Positions 44,127-52,038 of a DNA stretch of 64,000 nt are shown here, piece after piece. The DNA comes from Dyella_A sp049445995 (GTDB taxonomy: Bacteria; Pseudomonadota; Gammaproteobacteria; Xanthomonadales; Rhodanobacteraceae). Where the stretch lies: the NCBI RefSeq assembly GCF_049445995.1, contig NZ_JBMSDZ010000017.1, forward strand, positions 1 to 64,000, in the 5' to 3' direction. Under the pieces are notes generated by a model. That model saw only the letters and a list, made by a program, of their open reading frames with translations. It ran no database searches and had not been told where the DNA came from. How positions within the stretch are numbered: position 1 is the stretch's first letter; every line of letters begins with the position of its first letter. The translations under genes were made by a program, and so were the position numbers.

Positions 44127-45734
44127 TTGGCGATTTACTTTGATTCGATACCATTTGTGATTTTGTTAACCGCGGTAGTGATGTTATCAATCATTGGGGT
44201 CGGTGTTGCATGTTTTCTAGCAATTACGGGAAAATCATCAAATCTTAATGGCGTTGAGGTTCTGGCATATGGTATTGCTTGTGGCGTCGGTATACATGCA
44301 TGCATGGGGATTATTACTGTATGTCTGCCTTGGTCTTATCAATTCAACGCAGCTGCTACGCTAATCGCCTGCAATATAAGCGCATGGATTTACTTGTGGC
44401 GTGTGAAGATCTTTTCAGTTCTTTCAACCGGCGGATGGTTTCTTACAAATATACTAATTGCTGCTTGGGTATTTATCGTTGCTGTGTGCCTATTGATAAC
44501 TTATGCGCCAATAAAATTTCCAAACACGTTGGTCGATGGTCCATACGTCATAAAAAATCACGATCTTCACGTGAAGATACAGGTAATAACCGGAAATCTA
44601 CCCGCTGACAATTACATTCCATATCTTGCTGAGCAGTATCTACTGAGAGATATTCAATTCAGTGAAGAACGGCCTCTTATGCCTGGCCAAGAGCTTTCGA
44701 ATCGTCCTATATTGATGTCCCTTGTCGCCCTTCCATTTGGAGCGAGCTTTGATCCCCCACCTAAGCAGTATGGCAAACTGCCGAAATTTACCTACGTAGG
44801 GACTCTTTGGCCCGACGTGGGTCGGTTAGGTAGTGATAGGTATTTTCGGTCTTTTTTGGTCGTCGGGATAGTACTGAATGCCATGCTTGTTGTAGCTGCA
44901 GGTCTTTTGTTTGCGTCGTTTGGCCTTTCAAATGTGTACTTGGTGGTAGGTCTAATCCTTCTTATTATTAACCCCTACGTCATTTCCCAAGTGTTGTTTA
45001 CGTGGCCTAAAGAGATGGCGGCATTTTTTTTGCTGATGGCAACTCATGCAATTAGGTTTCGACGAAACCTAGTACTTGCAGGCATACTGAGCGCGCTAGG
45101 CTACCTGTCCCATCCTTATGCCATCGTATTCGCTTTTAGTTATGCAGTGTATTTATTTCTATCCGGAAGTGATATTTCGGTGCGCATAAAGAAGGTGGTC
45201 ACGTTTGGCGTCTCTTTCGTTCTGGTTGTAGCTCCCTGGTTTATATGGTCCAGAATTATTCTGGCTATCCCTTCCGACTTGATAGCTCAGAACTTTGATT
45301 CAAGCGCTTCCATTGTGGATTTGCTTTGGGTCCGCTTACATAATGGGTACATCGCTACTTTTCCGAGCTTTTTTCAGGACTATCCGCTACTGGCAAATCA
45401 GTTCGTGCAAGAAAATTTGGTGAGTTTACCTGGCGCGGTGGGGCTATTTTTTATATGGGCGGCCTATGCGGGTTGCTTCTATTACGCTCGATCACTTCGC
45501 TTCCTGATATTTTTTGGTATAGTGATTCCCGGTGCACTCTTGATTGGGGTCTTTAGTAGCCCTGCAGTTCCGGTACTCATGGGATTTCAGGCTATCGCTC
45601 CAGTTTTACTTTTGCTCTCACTTAAATGGATGCAAGATAGGCTTAAATTTCGTTGGCTAATAATATGTTTTGCGTTTCAAGTGTCGACAAGCGTAGCGAT
45701 GATTGTCGCTAGGGCCAGTTCATTAGGGTTGTAA
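44127..45734 (+). CDS. Multi-spanning membrane protein, GT-C glycosyltransferase or polymerase candidate
   Basis: 535 residues with about eleven to thirteen hydrophobic helices and one large soluble loop after about residue 135 (PNTLVDGPYVIKNHDLHVK...). The overall plan is that of polyprenyl-phosphate-sugar-dependent GT-C enzymes. I do not recognise the exact family. GAGGA seven bases before TTG at 44127 makes the TTG start convincing; the next ATG lies 54 bases in. It is strongly AT-rich, like wzm. Because a polyprenyl-phosphate pentose pathway is encoded just downstream on the other strand, this is a reasonable candidate for the transferase using that donor. Confidence 0.65.
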   Translation: MAIYFDSIPFVILLTAVVMLSIIGVGVACFLAITGKSSNLNGVEVLAYGIACGVGIHACMGIITVCLPWSYQFNAAATLIACNISAWIYLWRVKIFSVLSTGGWFLTNILIAAWVFIVAVCLLITYAPIKFPNTLVDGPYVIKNHDLHVKIQVITGNLPADNYIPYLAEQYLLRDIQFSEERPLMPGQELSNRPILMSLVALPFGASFDPPPKQYGKLPKFTYVGTLWPDVGRLGSDRYFRSFLVVGIVLNAMLVVAAGLLFASFGLSNVYLVVGLILLIINPYVISQVLFTWPKEMAAFFLLMATHAIRFRRNLVLAGILSALGYLSHPYAIVFAFSYAVYLFLSGSDISVRIKKVVTFGVSFVLVVAPWFIWSRIILAIPSDLIAQNFDSSASIVDLLWVRLHNGYIATFPSFFQDYPLLANQFVQENLVSLPGAVGLFFIWAAYAGCFYYARSLRFLIFFGIVIPGALLIGVFSSPAVPVLMGFQAIAPVLLLLSLKWMQDRLKFRWLIICFAFQVSTSVAMIVARASSLGL

Positions 45735-45858
45735 GTAATGAATTATATCGTCCTGGCGCGTACGTATTTTCAATTTAATGGTTTGGCATATTTATTTTCT
45801 GCGACCCAATCAAGCCTGGAATGTATCCAGTCTTTTGAATTATCGTTGAGGTGTCTTT

Positions 45859-46419
45859 ATGAAGAATATATACCTAGTTTCAGGCGCTATACTTTTTGCA
45901 ATGTTGACTGGTTGCAATCAGCACGCGGCTCAGAATCCCAGTAGTGACGTTGATATGTCAAAAGGAACGCCTTCCGCTAATCAAGGGACGAGTTTGATTG
46001 AAGCTCCACTAGACGGGCGAAGTAATGCTACAGAAGGTCTTGCGTCCAATCAATCTATAAAGGGTGAATTCGTTGTACCGCGGGGTGGGGTTGTTGAAAG
46101 CTTTGATGTGCAAGTTGGTAATTACGGAAATTCGTCGGCCGGACGTCTGACAGTTCATGTCTGTCAAGATGAAAAGTGTTCAGATGGTTCGGAGGATTTA
46201 GCAGCATCTAAGGATAATATGTATTTCAAGATCCCGTTAACCAAGTCGCTGATGCTTGTGTCGGGTCATGCGGTTAAATATGTACTCACGCGTTCATCTG
46301 GAGACAATCGTTTGGCCGTTTATACCTATCCGAATAGCGAGCCCACGTCCACCATAACTCTGCCGGATGGAAAGGTTCTGCCGCGGACACTTAAAATTGG
46401 CTTAGAGCTTGCTAAATGA
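45859..46419 (+). CDS. Hypothetical lipoprotein
   Basis: 186 residues. The lipoprotein signal MKNIYLVSGAILFAMLTGC has its lipobox Cys at position 19. The mature part is Ser/Asn-rich, then a beta-rich domain (VVPRGGVVESFDVQVGNYGN; HVCQDEKCSDGS). No known family is recognised. GAGGTG precedes the ATG. It is AT-rich, like its upstream neighbour, and may travel with it. Confidence 0.7.
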   Translation: MKNIYLVSGAILFAMLTGCNQHAAQNPSSDVDMSKGTPSANQGTSLIEAPLDGRSNATEGLASNQSIKGEFVVPRGGVVESFDVQVGNYGNSSAGRLTVHVCQDEKCSDGSEDLAASKDNMYFKIPLTKSLMLVSGHAVKYVLTRSSGDNRLAVYTYPNSEPTSTITLPDGKVLPRTLKIGLELAK

Positions 46420-46456
46420 ATGAGACGCGTAGAAGTTGCTAGTGTGATTGACGCAG

Positions 46457-46482
46457 ACCATCGGCCCACGCCGGCTGATGGT
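46457..46482. terminator. Bidirectional hairpin between convergent genes
   Basis: ACCATCGGCC and GGCTGATGGT form a 10-base stem with one wobble pair and a 6-base loop. It lies between the convergent lipoprotein and GtrA genes, close to the point where GC content changes back to high. Confidence 0.5.
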
Positions 46483-46542
46483 TTGCGAAAAAGGTAACTT
46501 CAGCAAGAGCTTTTCCGGGCTAATCAGGGAAATCAGACATCT

Positions 46543-46935
46543 TTATTGCCTGAACGATAGGTGTTTATGCCCTAGATAGCTGGTCATCACCGGCACCAGC
46601 ACGCCTACGCCGTGTGCAATCGTTTCGGCGTGTGTCCCCATTCCAAGCGCGGGCAGCGCATATTTGGCCAGGATGACGCTGATGGCCAGGGTCTGCACCA
46701 AGGCTGCCAGGTTGACGATGGTGAACCACCAGGCCTGGTTTCGTAGCGTGTTGGCGGCATTGACGAAGACGAAGGTGCGATTGAGGACGAAGGCCGATAT
46801 AAGGCCGATGCAGAACGCGATGATGATCGACGGGATGTACGGCAGCCAGTAACTCAGGACGATGCGCGAGCCGAAGTTTGCAATGGCGGCAACACCGCCC
46901 GTCACGAGGAACTTGATGAATTGGCGCGACATCAT
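46543..46935 (-). CDS. GtrA-family membrane protein
   Basis: 130 residues with four transmembrane helices; FLVTGGVAAIANFGSRIVLS and FVLNRTFVF are typical of GtrA. Such proteins move or chaperone polyprenyl-phosphate sugars; mycobacterial Rv3789, next to dprE1/dprE2, is of this family. The start overlaps the stop of the FAD oxidoreductase gene (ATGA). It is the last gene of the seven-gene minus-strand operon and a plausible flippase or recruiter for its lipid-linked pentose. Confidence 0.88.
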   Translation of the reverse strand: MMSRQFIKFLVTGGVAAIANFGSRIVLSYWLPYIPSIIIAFCIGLISAFVLNRTFVFVNAANTLRNQAWWFTIVNLAALVQTLAISVILAKYALPALGMGTHAETIAHGVGVLVPVMTSYLGHKHLSFRQ

Positions 46936-48221
46936 ATGGACGTTCCAATCGCGCTAGTAGCCAGCTGGCGTGCGACGGCGATACTTTCGTTGATCGAGCG
47001 ATCCTCCGGGTAGTAGTACGAGGTATCCGCCATGTACAGACCGGCAATCGGGGTCTCCATGGGCGGCAGCATGTCGTAGAAGCCCGGCGGGCAGATGGTC
47101 TGGGCAAAGTCGTAGCGATGACAATGCCGGGCGAGCACCCAGTCCGCTGAAAAGGCCGGGTTGAGCTTGGCGAGGTAGCCGATCACCTCGTCGATCAGTT
47201 CGTCGTTGCTGTGCGCCCACTTGGGATGTGTCTTGGGCATGTAGAACGGCGCATAGAGGACTGAGGGCGTCATCTGGTTGAGGTTGGTGTACTCGATGAC
47301 GCCGGGTATCTCGATGCTCGCGTCGTTGATGTTCATCCAGAAATTTTCGCTCAGGGGTTGCTTGAGCTTGAGGATCACGCAGGCCACAGGGATGTTCTTG
47401 ATCCGGTTGATGCGGGCGGTGAACTCGGCTGGCAGGTCGGGCACCAGCCGGGGCACGTACTGAATCGGGGCGGTGGATATCACCGCCTGGCAGCGGCGCT
47501 GCTCGCCGCCGACCTCGACGCTGCTGACGCGGCCGTCGGTGACGTTGACCCGGTCGATACCGGATTTGAGGTGGATGCGCCCGCCGCGTTCGACAATGAA
47601 GCGCTCCATGGCTTCCAACAATGTCGCCGACCCACCCTCCAGGTAACCCATGGTTTCCTGCATGAGATTGCGGCGCGACAGCGCCACGCGCTTGATGCGG
47701 GTACCGATCCAGGCGGCGGAGATCTCCTCGCTGTGCTCGAACAGCTTCAGTTCAAACAAGCTCTTCCACAGCACGTTGTAAGCACGGTCGCCTACCCAGC
47801 GACGGATCCATTCGGTGGCGCGCATGCGGTCGAACGGACGCCAGTCCTTGATGCCCTTGGCGTACATGGCGTGCACGCCGTAGCGGAGCTTGCCGATCAG
47901 GCCCAGCCCGTCGAACGCCAGCAGGGCGAACGGGGTGCCCCACCGATACAGCTTGCCGTTGTAGTAGAAACCCATCCTGGTGTCGGTCCAGCGCAGCTTG
48001 TCGCTGAGGCCAAGCTCGGCCAGCAGTTCGAACAACGAGTAGTCGGTCTTGCAAATGAAGTGGTAGTAGCGCTCGATCTCCAGGCCGTCGAAATCGAACG
48101 TGGCGGACATCCCGCCGATGCGGTCGTCGCGCTCGTGGATGTCGACCTCGTGGCCGCGCTTGAGCAACTCCATGGCAGCCATCAGGCCCATGGGGCCGGC
48201 GCCAATGATCTTGAAATTCAT
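46932..48221 (-). CDS. NAD(P)/FAD-dependent amine-oxidase-fold oxidoreductase
   Basis: 429 residues. The FAD-binding Rossmann motif IIGAGPMGLMAAMELLKRGH is at the N-terminus, then HERDDRIGGMSATFDFDG. The C-terminal flavin motif is GLYMADTSYYYPEDRSINES. The group (COG1232/1233-like) includes UDP-galactopyranose mutase relatives and desaturases; the substrate is not known. In polysaccharide loci it may act on a lipid-linked or nucleotide sugar. The start ATG at 48221 is the natural N-terminus. It lies 53 bases after the methyltransferase gene. Confidence 0.82.
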   Translation of the reverse strand: MNFKIIGAGPMGLMAAMELLKRGHEVDIHERDDRIGGMSATFDFDGLEIERYYHFICKTDYSLFELLAELGLSDKLRWTDTRMGFYYNGKLYRWGTPFALLAFDGLGLIGKLRYGVHAMYAKGIKDWRPFDRMRATEWIRRWVGDRAYNVLWKSLFELKLFEHSEEISAAWIGTRIKRVALSRRNLMQETMGYLEGGSATLLEAMERFIVERGGRIHLKSGIDRVNVTDGRVSSVEVGGEQRRCQAVISTAPIQYVPRLVPDLPAEFTARINRIKNIPVACVILKLKQPLSENFWMNINDASIEIPGVIEYTNLNQMTPSVLYAPFYMPKTHPKWAHSNDELIDEVIGYLAKLNPAFSADWVLARHCHRYDFAQTICPPGFYDMLPPMETPIAGLYMADTSYYYPEDRSINESIAVARQLATSAIGTSI

Positions 48222-48274
48222 TGCCTGATTCCGAAAGATGCAAATTTTTGATGCAGCGTGGACACCGACGACCT

Positions 48275-48946
48275 TCAGGCCGGGACGGTACCCACCAGGA
48301 AAGCCTGCTTGCCGATGTATCGCCAGAACATGGGCAATCGAAGGTAAAGTGCCACCAGCCATGGCGACTGGGGCAGGCGGCTCTTGGTCGTGTATGGAAG
48401 GAATCTTGGGATGCAGACGGGGACGTCGAAGCCGGCCAAGCCAAGCGCTTCGGCCAAGCTGCGGTCCGTAAGTGCCGTGTGATGGTCGAAATAGTCCCAG
48501 TATTCTCCCGGGAGGTAGCGGATATTGGGTTGCAAGATCATGACGCGGCCGCCGGGCCTGAGAATGCGGCGGGACTCGCGGAGGGTATTCAGCACCAGCT
48601 CCTTGCTGGGCAAGTGCTCGAGAAAATTGCTCATGAACACGCAGTCAACGCTGCCGGAGGGGATCGACGAGAGCTGGGTGCACGACTCATTGATGACTCT
48701 GATACCGGCGTTGGCGCGGGTGGATACGTCAGGGTTGAGATCCACGGCAATTTTGTCGGCGCACTGAATGTTGTTGATGAACTCGCAATAACCCGCGCCG
48801 ATATCAACCACGGTATCGGTTGATTTCACGTATTTCTGGAAATAGTTCCGGCAGAGAACTTTCCATATTTCATTCTTGCTTGCCTGGGCGTTCTTGTCGA
48901 AACGCGCTTCATACATGCTTTTTAGTACTTCAGCTTCCGAGCTCAT
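48275..48946 (-). CDS. Class I SAM-dependent methyltransferase
   Basis: 223 residues. Motif I is TVVDIGAGYCEFINNI, the acidic residue after strand 2 is in IAVDLNPD, and FMSNFLEHLPSKEL plus RILRPGGRVMILQPN complete the fold. EHLP/LRPGG is typical of Methyltransf_11/23. It probably methylates a sugar or lipid-linked glycan made by the operon. Confidence 0.87.
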   Translation of the reverse strand: MSSEAEVLKSMYEARFDKNAQASKNEIWKVLCRNYFQKYVKSTDTVVDIGAGYCEFINNIQCADKIAVDLNPDVSTRANAGIRVINESCTQLSSIPSGSVDCVFMSNFLEHLPSKELVLNTLRESRRILRPGGRVMILQPNIRYLPGEYWDYFDHHTALTDRSLAEALGLAGFDVPVCIPRFLPYTTKSRLPQSPWLVALYLRLPMFWRYIGKQAFLVGTVPA

Positions 48947-49028
48947 GTTTCAAACCTTTTGCAGAGTGAATGTCGATAGCCGCGTCGCGACTCACGGACC
49001 TTGGGGCGGGGGGCGTGTTGTCGCGCGC

Positions 49029-49997
49029 CTATCGTTTGAGGGTTATGCCTGAATATTTTTCATCGCAATAGCTTTCGCGGATCGCCTCGGCGAACGGCGT
49101 CTGCCGTACGCCAAACACCTGCGCCGTATCCACACCGTGAAACTCGTCGCCGGCAGTCAGTGCCTTGAGCTGGTCGGCGGTGAACGGCGGCTTGCCGCTG
49201 AACAGCGCGTAGACGCGCAGCAGGAGGTGGAACAGGCCGTAAGGGATATGCACGATCACCGTGCGCAGCCGCTTGGCCTGCTTGATGGTCTTGATGATGT
49301 CCACGTAGTCGATGCGGGTATCGCCGACCACGTCGTACACGTCGCCATCGGGCTGCGTCGCGATGCAGTGCGCGATGCAGCGGCAGAAGTCCCGTTCGTA
49401 CAAGGGCTGGCGCATGTAGCGGCCATCACCCGGAATGGGGAACACCGGCGTCTTGGCCATGAAGCGGGACAGCCAGCCCAGGTGCTTGGGATCAAACCAG
49501 CCGAACATCAGGGTGGGGCGCAGCACGCAGTGGGTGAGGCCGCTTTCCACCACCATTTTCTCCTGCGCCTTCTTGGTGCGGGTGTAGTCGTCGTTGGCCA
49601 CCGACACCACCACCGAGGAGCTGATGTGCACCAGGTAGGGCACCGCGTGCTGGCGCACGGCATCGAGCACCTTTGCGGTGGCATCGAGGTTATTTCGTAC
49701 AAAGAGCTCCGACGACTTGCCGGTGATCTGGGCGTGCAGCTGCACCACGCAGGCGGCGCCGGCAAATGTCTGCGTCCAGTCACCGTCCTCGGCGAGGTCG
49801 GCCTGCACGGTCGCCACGTCGGGATGCAGCTGGCGCAGGATGTCCAGGTTGTAGGCATGCTTGTCGATCGCGACCAGCCGGGTATAGCCCTGCGCCTTCA
49901 GTTCCACGATCAGGTTCTGGCCCACCAGCCCGGCAGCGCCGGTGAGTACCAGTTTGGCGTGTTTGTCGATCTTGCTCGTGGGGTGGTCAGTGGTCAC
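49029..49997 (-). CDS. NAD-dependent epimerase/dehydratase family protein
   Basis: 322 residues, extended SDR. The NAD loop is LTGAAGLVGQNLI. VHISSSVVVSVANDDYTRTK supplies Ser and Tyr/Lys-like catalytic positions, although the Tyr-x-x-x-Lys is in the form YTRTK and is followed by KAQEKMV. GTG at 49997 overlaps the TGA of the DprE2-like gene (GTGA), which decides the start. Specificity is unknown; a 3-beta-HSD-type fold acting on a nucleotide or lipid-linked sugar is likely. Confidence 0.82.
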   Translation of the reverse strand: MTTDHPTSKIDKHAKLVLTGAAGLVGQNLIVELKAQGYTRLVAIDKHAYNLDILRQLHPDVATVQADLAEDGDWTQTFAGAACVVQLHAQITGKSSELFVRNNLDATAKVLDAVRQHAVPYLVHISSSVVVSVANDDYTRTKKAQEKMVVESGLTHCVLRPTLMFGWFDPKHLGWLSRFMAKTPVFPIPGDGRYMRQPLYERDFCRCIAHCIATQPDGDVYDVVGDTRIDYVDIIKTIKQAKRLRTVIVHIPYGLFHLLLRVYALFSGKPPFTADQLKALTAGDEFHGVDTAQVFGVRQTPFAEAIRESYCDEKYSGITLKR

Positions 49998-50731
49998 AGC
50001 TTGATGCGCTTGAAGATGAATTCGGGAATGTGGCGGATGATCAGCATGATCGGCAACCAGAACCCCGGCAGATACACCACGCTGCGGCCGCGATCGGCGG
50101 CGCGCACGATGCCGCGGGCAATCGCTTCGGGTTTGGCCCACAGCGCGCCCTTGGGGAAATCGCGGGTCATCGGGGTATCCACAAAACCCGGCTTGATGGT
50201 GAGCACGTTCACGCCGCCCTTGGCCAGCCGCTGGCGCAGCCCGCTGGCAAAGGTGCTGACGGCGGCCTTGGCAGCGCCATAGAGATAGTTGCTCTGCCGG
50301 CCGCGATCACCGGCTACCGATGAGATGACGGCAAGTACACCGGACCGTTGCGCCTCCATGCGGGGCGCGATCGCCGTCATCAGCGCGATGGTGGATGTGC
50401 CGTTGGTGGCAAATTCGGCCATGGCCGTTTGCACGGACGTTTCGCAGGCTGTCTGGTCGGGCAGGGTGCCGTGCGCAATCAGTACCACATCCACCCCATT
50501 GAGCCATTGCCAGGCTTGATCCAGCGCACCGGCATGGGCCGCCAGATCATTCACTTCCAGCGTGTCACAGCTGACATCGGCCGCGCCGCGGACGCGAAGA
50601 TCGTCGCGAATGGCATGGAGTCGGCTTGCGTTGCGGCCGATCAGGAAGATGCGCGCACCGCGTTGCGCGTAACGTCGCGCGGTGGCCTCGGCAATGGCCG
50701 ATGTGGCGCCGATGATGAGTACTCTGAGCAT
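49994..50731 (-). CDS. DprE2-like SDR, decaprenylphospho-keto-pentose reductase
   Basis: 245 residues. The NAD loop is IIGATSAIAEATARRYAQRG; AVISSVAGDRGRQSNYLYGAAK carries the Ser and Tyr-x-x-x-Lys. The NYLYGAAK wording and length match DprE2-type reductases. In mycobacteria DprE2 reduces the 2-keto intermediate made by DprE1, completing conversion of polyprenyl-phosphate ribose to arabinose. The gene begins two bases after the DprE1-like gene, as in the mycobacterial pair. Confidence 0.88.
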   Translation of the reverse strand: MLRVLIIGATSAIAEATARRYAQRGARIFLIGRNASRLHAIRDDLRVRGAADVSCDTLEVNDLAAHAGALDQAWQWLNGVDVVLIAHGTLPDQTACETSVQTAMAEFATNGTSTIALMTAIAPRMEAQRSGVLAVISSVAGDRGRQSNYLYGAAKAAVSTFASGLRQRLAKGGVNVLTIKPGFVDTPMTRDFPKGALWAKPEAIARGIVRAADRGRSVVYLPGFWLPIMLIIRHIPEFIFKRIKL

Positions 50732-50733
50732 GC

Positions 50734-52038
50734 TTACTCCATGACCCTGCGCCAGAAGCTGGACGAGAAACGCGGGTCGATAAACGGGTGGAAGGTTTCC
50801 CATGCCGGGAAATACTGGCGGAACAGCTTGCCAGACAAGCGCGCATCCTTGGCCGGATACACTGCCCCGCCCGCTTTGGCGACGACCTCGTCCAGACGAT
50901 CCAGCAGTTGCAGCGTGTGTGCGCCACGGTTGGGAAAGTCCAGCGCCAGAGTGGCCCCTGGTCGCGGAAAGGACAGCAGTCCGGGCGAGCGCCGCTGGCC
51001 AAATTGCTTCAATACTGCGAGAAAAGAGCCGCTACCGCTGGCCGAGATCATCCGCGCCAGCTGTTCGACGCAGGCTTCCGCGGCGGCTGGTGGTACCACG
51101 CATTGATATTGCAGAAAACCGCGCGGACCGTAGATGCGGTTCCAGTCGCGGATGCCATCCAGCGGATAGAAGTGCGGCTCGTAGTGGGTGGTTTGATGTA
51201 CCACCTGCTGCCGCTGGCGATGGTAGTACAGCGTGTTGAACGCGCGCAGGCTGAGCGGGTTGATCAGCGACACCGGCGGTACCAGCGGTACCCCGAGGCG
51301 ACGGGCGCTGGCCGCCGGGCGACGATCGGGATATGCCGGCGCATGATTGGCGCGGGTGAACAGGCCACGTCCCAGCGCGCGCCCCTTGGCCGCACAGTCG
51401 ATCCAGGCCACGGTGTACTCGTAGTCGCGGTCGGAGGCTTCGGACAGACGAAAGAAGCCGGTCAGATCCTTGAAGCGATGAACCTCGGTGCTCATCCAAG
51501 GCCCGGCGATGCGGCGCAGCTGGATGCGCGCCCAGGTGACCAACCCGGTCAGGCCCAGGCCGCCGATCGTGGCGGCGAACCATTCCGGATGGTCGACCGG
51601 GGTGCATAGCCGGCGACTGCCGTCGGAGCGCAGCAGTTCAAACGCCAGCACGTGGCAGCCGAACGTACCCGCCTTGTGGTGGTTTTTGCCATGGACGTCG
51701 TTGGCGATGGCGCCACCGACGGTGATGAACTTGGTGCCCGGGGTCACCGGCAGAAACCAGCCCTGCGGCACCACCAGCTCGAGAATTTCCGAGAACAGTA
51801 CGCCGGCCTCGCACTCAAGTAGGCCGGTTGAAGAATCGAAACGGATGTAACGATCAAGGCCGCGCGCGTGCAGCAGCGTACCCCCGTCGTTGAGGCAGCT
51901 GTCGCCGTAACTGCGACCGTTGCCGTGCGGCAGCATGGAACCATCCGTGGTCGGCAGCAGTGCATGCCGGTCAGTGATCACCACAACCGACTGCGTGGCG
52001 GCAGGATAGCGTCCCCAGGATTGACCGACCGTGGCCAT
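50734..52038 (-). CDS. DprE1-like FAD-dependent polyprenylphospho-ribose oxidase
   Basis: 434 residues. The N-terminal FAD-binding domain of the VAO/GlcD type carries GNGRSYGDSCLNDGG, VTPGTKFITVGGAIANDVHG and KNHHKAGTFG, the stretch holding the key HGKNHH motif of DprE1. The C-terminal substrate-cap domain ends AYPAKDARLSGKLFRQYFP-like (read here as AVYPAKDARLSGKLF). The predicted reaction is oxidation of the 2-hydroxyl of polyprenyl-phosphate ribose. The start ATG overlaps the TGA of the UbiA-fusion gene (TGATG). Confidence 0.9.
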   Translation of the reverse strand: MATVGQSWGRYPAATQSVVVITDRHALLPTTDGSMLPHGNGRSYGDSCLNDGGTLLHARGLDRYIRFDSSTGLLECEAGVLFSEILELVVPQGWFLPVTPGTKFITVGGAIANDVHGKNHHKAGTFGCHVLAFELLRSDGSRRLCTPVDHPEWFAATIGGLGLTGLVTWARIQLRRIAGPWMSTEVHRFKDLTGFFRLSEASDRDYEYTVAWIDCAAKGRALGRGLFTRANHAPAYPDRRPAASARRLGVPLVPPVSLINPLSLRAFNTLYYHRQRQQVVHQTTHYEPHFYPLDGIRDWNRIYGPRGFLQYQCVVPPAAAEACVEQLARMISASGSGSFLAVLKQFGQRRSPGLLSFPRPGATLALDFPNRGAHTLQLLDRLDEVVAKAGGAVYPAKDARLSGKLFRQYFPAWETFHPFIDPRFSSSFWRRVME

